Shown here: positions 5,188-6,242 of the stretch, piece by piece | Numbering within the stretch: position 1 is the stretch's first letter | How the letters are laid out: every line of letters begins with the position of its first letter | Assembly: GCA_934122035.1 (NCBI GenBank) | Contig: CAKOVP010000047.1 | Span: forward strand, 1-6,242 | Origin: an uncultured Clostridia bacterium | Lineage (GTDB): Bacteria; Bacillota; Clostridia; TANB77; CAG-508 | Length of the DNA: 6,242 nucleotides | Direction: 5' to 3' | Position numbers and translations under genes: made by a program | The notes under the pieces: generated by a model | What the model saw: the letters and a program-made list of their open reading frames with translations, nothing else | Told to the model about the DNA's origin: nothing | Database searches by the model: none

Positions 5188-6242
5188 TTTACTTTCTCCA
5201 AAATCTTTTCAAATTCGCTATGTGACTCTTCAGCAATTTTTTCCCAGGAATATTTATTTGATAATTCTCTTGCATTTTTTCCTAATTTTGATAGTTCTTC
5301 TTTTTGGCTAAGCATTTGTTTAATTGCTTCTATCAATTCTTCCTTAGAAGTATCACATGTCCAACCAGCATCAAACTCCTTTATATCATCTGCCATGTTT
5401 GTTCCCTTAGTTACTAAACAAGGTACTCCATAGCTTAAAGCCTCGATAACCCCCATTGGCATCCCTTCGAATCTTGATGTTAATACAAATACATCGGTAT
5501 TAAGAAGAATTTTTCTTTTCTGCTCTGCATATACTGCATCATTGATTATTACCAAGTCATTTATATTATTTTCTGTAATTTTCTTTTCAAGAATTTTTAC
5601 AGTTTCTTCTTGATTTACTCCGTACATGTTAAGAACGAAATTTGCAGCTCTCAAATTATTTTGCAAATCTGAAACTGCATCCAATAATATATCTAACCCC
5701 TTTTGGTATATTTCATATCTACCAATATATGTTGCTCTAATTTTATCCTTTGAAAAGTTTTCCCTCTTTTCTTCAGGAATACTAATTCCATTTGAAATGA
5801 TAAAATCATTTTTATTCCATTTGTCTCCAGAATCAACCTTTTCCTGCTTTGATAAAAATTGAATTGCAGAAGCATTATTAGCCATTTTTTTAAAATAACA
5901 TATATTTCCAATGAACTTCTTTACCCTTTTTCTTTTTTGAGCCTTTTTAGTTAATTCGCTTCTTGGAATTATTATATATGGAATCTTATTTTCATTTATA
6001 TCCTTTATTATTTTGCAAAATGGAAAGCAATAAAATTCTTCTATAACTGCAATATCTGGTTTATTAAAAGGCTTTGGTAAGTCTTTCAATCTTCCACTTG
6101 GATAGTCTTTTAGATTGTAACAATTAATTTCTTTCCATTCTTCCCTTTTTATATCATTTATATTATACCAAAAAACATTATCCCTTTTAGACTGTGCTTT
6201 AATTTGTGCAGGTACACTATTATTTGGTCCTGCAAACAAGTT
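5184..6242 (-). CDS. GT4-family glycosyltransferase, N-terminus beyond the right edge
   Basis: The frame is open to the right edge, where it reads Asn-Leu-Phe-Ala-Gly-Pro-Asn-Asn-Ser-Val-Pro. The TTG at 6239-6237 that could be mistaken for a start is an internal leucine, because GT4 proteins need a first beta strand before the loop seen here. Counting from that TTG as residue 1, FAGPNNSVPAQIKA (2-15) is the N-terminal acceptor-side loop. The donor domain has YIGRYEIYQKGLDILLDA (171-188; R174 and K180 for donor phosphates), VLTSRFEGMPMGVIEALSYG (252-271) with the E-x7-E pair E258/E266, and the GVPCLVT strand (271-277). A C-terminal helix (about 325-350) folds back, as in GT-B enzymes. It is a soluble, probably membrane-associated transferase adding a sugar to the lipid-linked repeat unit. 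The donor is unknown. The TGA stop overlaps the TupA-like start by 4 bases. Confidence 0.92.
   Translation of the reverse strand, partial: NLFAGPNNSVPAQIKAQSKRDNVFWYNINDIKREEWKEINCYNLKDYPSGRLKDLPKPFNKPDIAVIEEFYCFPFCKIIKDINENKIPYIIIPRSELTKKAQKRKRVKKFIGNICYFKKMANNASAIQFLSKQEKVDSGDKWNKNDFIISNGISIPEEKRENFSKDKIRATYIGRYEIYQKGLDILLDAVSDLQNNLRAANFVLNMYGVNQEETVKILEKKITENNINDLVIINDAVYAEQKRKILLNTDVFVLTSRFEGMPMGVIEALSYGVPCLVTKGTNMADDIKEFDAGWTCDTSKEELIEAIKQMLSQKEELSKLGKNARELSNKYSWEKIAEESHSEFEKILEKVK
5196..5199 (-). promoter_or_regulatory. Short Shine-Dalgarno for the TupA-like gene inside the upstream glycosyltransferase
   Basis: GGAG on the reverse strand sits 8 bases before the ATG at 5187 and within the codons Leu-Glu that precede the glycosyltransferase's last residues. 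Together with the ATGA overlap it supports the chosen start and coupled translation. Confidence 0.6.

Larger units (their letters stand above)
1..6242 (-). other. Portion of a surface-polysaccharide (Wzx/Wzy) operon
   Basis: Six consecutive minus-strand genes are separated by -4, 51, 0, 13 and 42 bases, with no intrinsic terminator and no convincing promoter between them. The two transferases, the TupA-like enzyme, polymerase, flippase and nucleotide-sugar epimerase form a functional set for one polymer. The operon is cut at both ends: the first transferase lacks its N-terminus and the epimerase lacks its C-terminal part. Cotranscription is inferred from spacing. Confidence 0.85.

Noticed and set aside
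5693..5911. Minus-strand 72-codon frame inside the first glycosyltransferase.
   Set aside because: It lies in a different frame of the same strand, fully within a gene whose GT4 motifs are continuous, and has no family features.
6237..6239. TTG as the start of the right-edge glycosyltransferase.
   Set aside because: The frame stays open to the edge and the residues at the edge belong after the first beta strand of a GT4 fold, so the true start lies outside the window.
1..6242. CRISPR array, tRNA, rRNA, riboswitch, insertion sequence or phage attachment site.
   Set aside because: I saw no regularly spaced repeats, no cloverleaf or rRNA signature, no transposase frame and no GC-rich structured leader; nearly all bases are in the six genes.

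Overview
The window is a slice of a surface-polysaccharide (capsule/exopolysaccharide) biosynthesis operon from a very AT-rich bacterium, roughly 25-30% GC by eye. Strong AGGAGG-type ribosome binding sites, A/T-ending codons, use of TGA as a stop and the gene families present point to a low-GC Firmicute, probably a Clostridia-type organism. That taxonomic call is inference; no rRNA or tRNA is present to fix it.

All six genes lie on the minus strand, so transcription runs from the right edge to the left. In order they are: a GT4-type glycosyltransferase missing its N-terminus (5184 to the right edge); a TupA-like ATP-grasp protein (4327-5187); a second, complete GT4 glycosyltransferase (3175-4275); a Wzy-type repeat-unit polymerase (1780-3174); a Wzx-type flippase (258-1766); and the N-terminal 71 residues of an NAD-dependent sugar epimerase, probably of the UDP-glucuronate 4-epimerase/CapI group (left edge to 215).

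The genes fit a Wzx/Wzy-dependent pathway. The epimerase would supply a nucleotide sugar, the glycosyltransferases would extend a lipid-linked repeat unit in the cytoplasm, and the TupA-like enzyme may decorate it. Wzx would flip the unit across the membrane and Wzy would polymerise it outside. The initiating phosphoglycosyl transferase and the chain-length/tyrosine-kinase regulators are not in the window.

Packing is tight: an ATGA overlap (5184-5187), a stop codon abutting a start codon (3175/3174), a 13-base gap (1767-1779), and two wider gaps of 51 and 42 bases. No terminator or convincing promoter is visible. The one non-coding spot with structure is the 51-base gap at 4276-4326. An imperfect direct repeat there duplicates the Shine-Dalgarno region around an AT-only inverted repeat. 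Apart from that, the window looks like an ordinary polysaccharide locus and I see no clear sign of a new kind of system.
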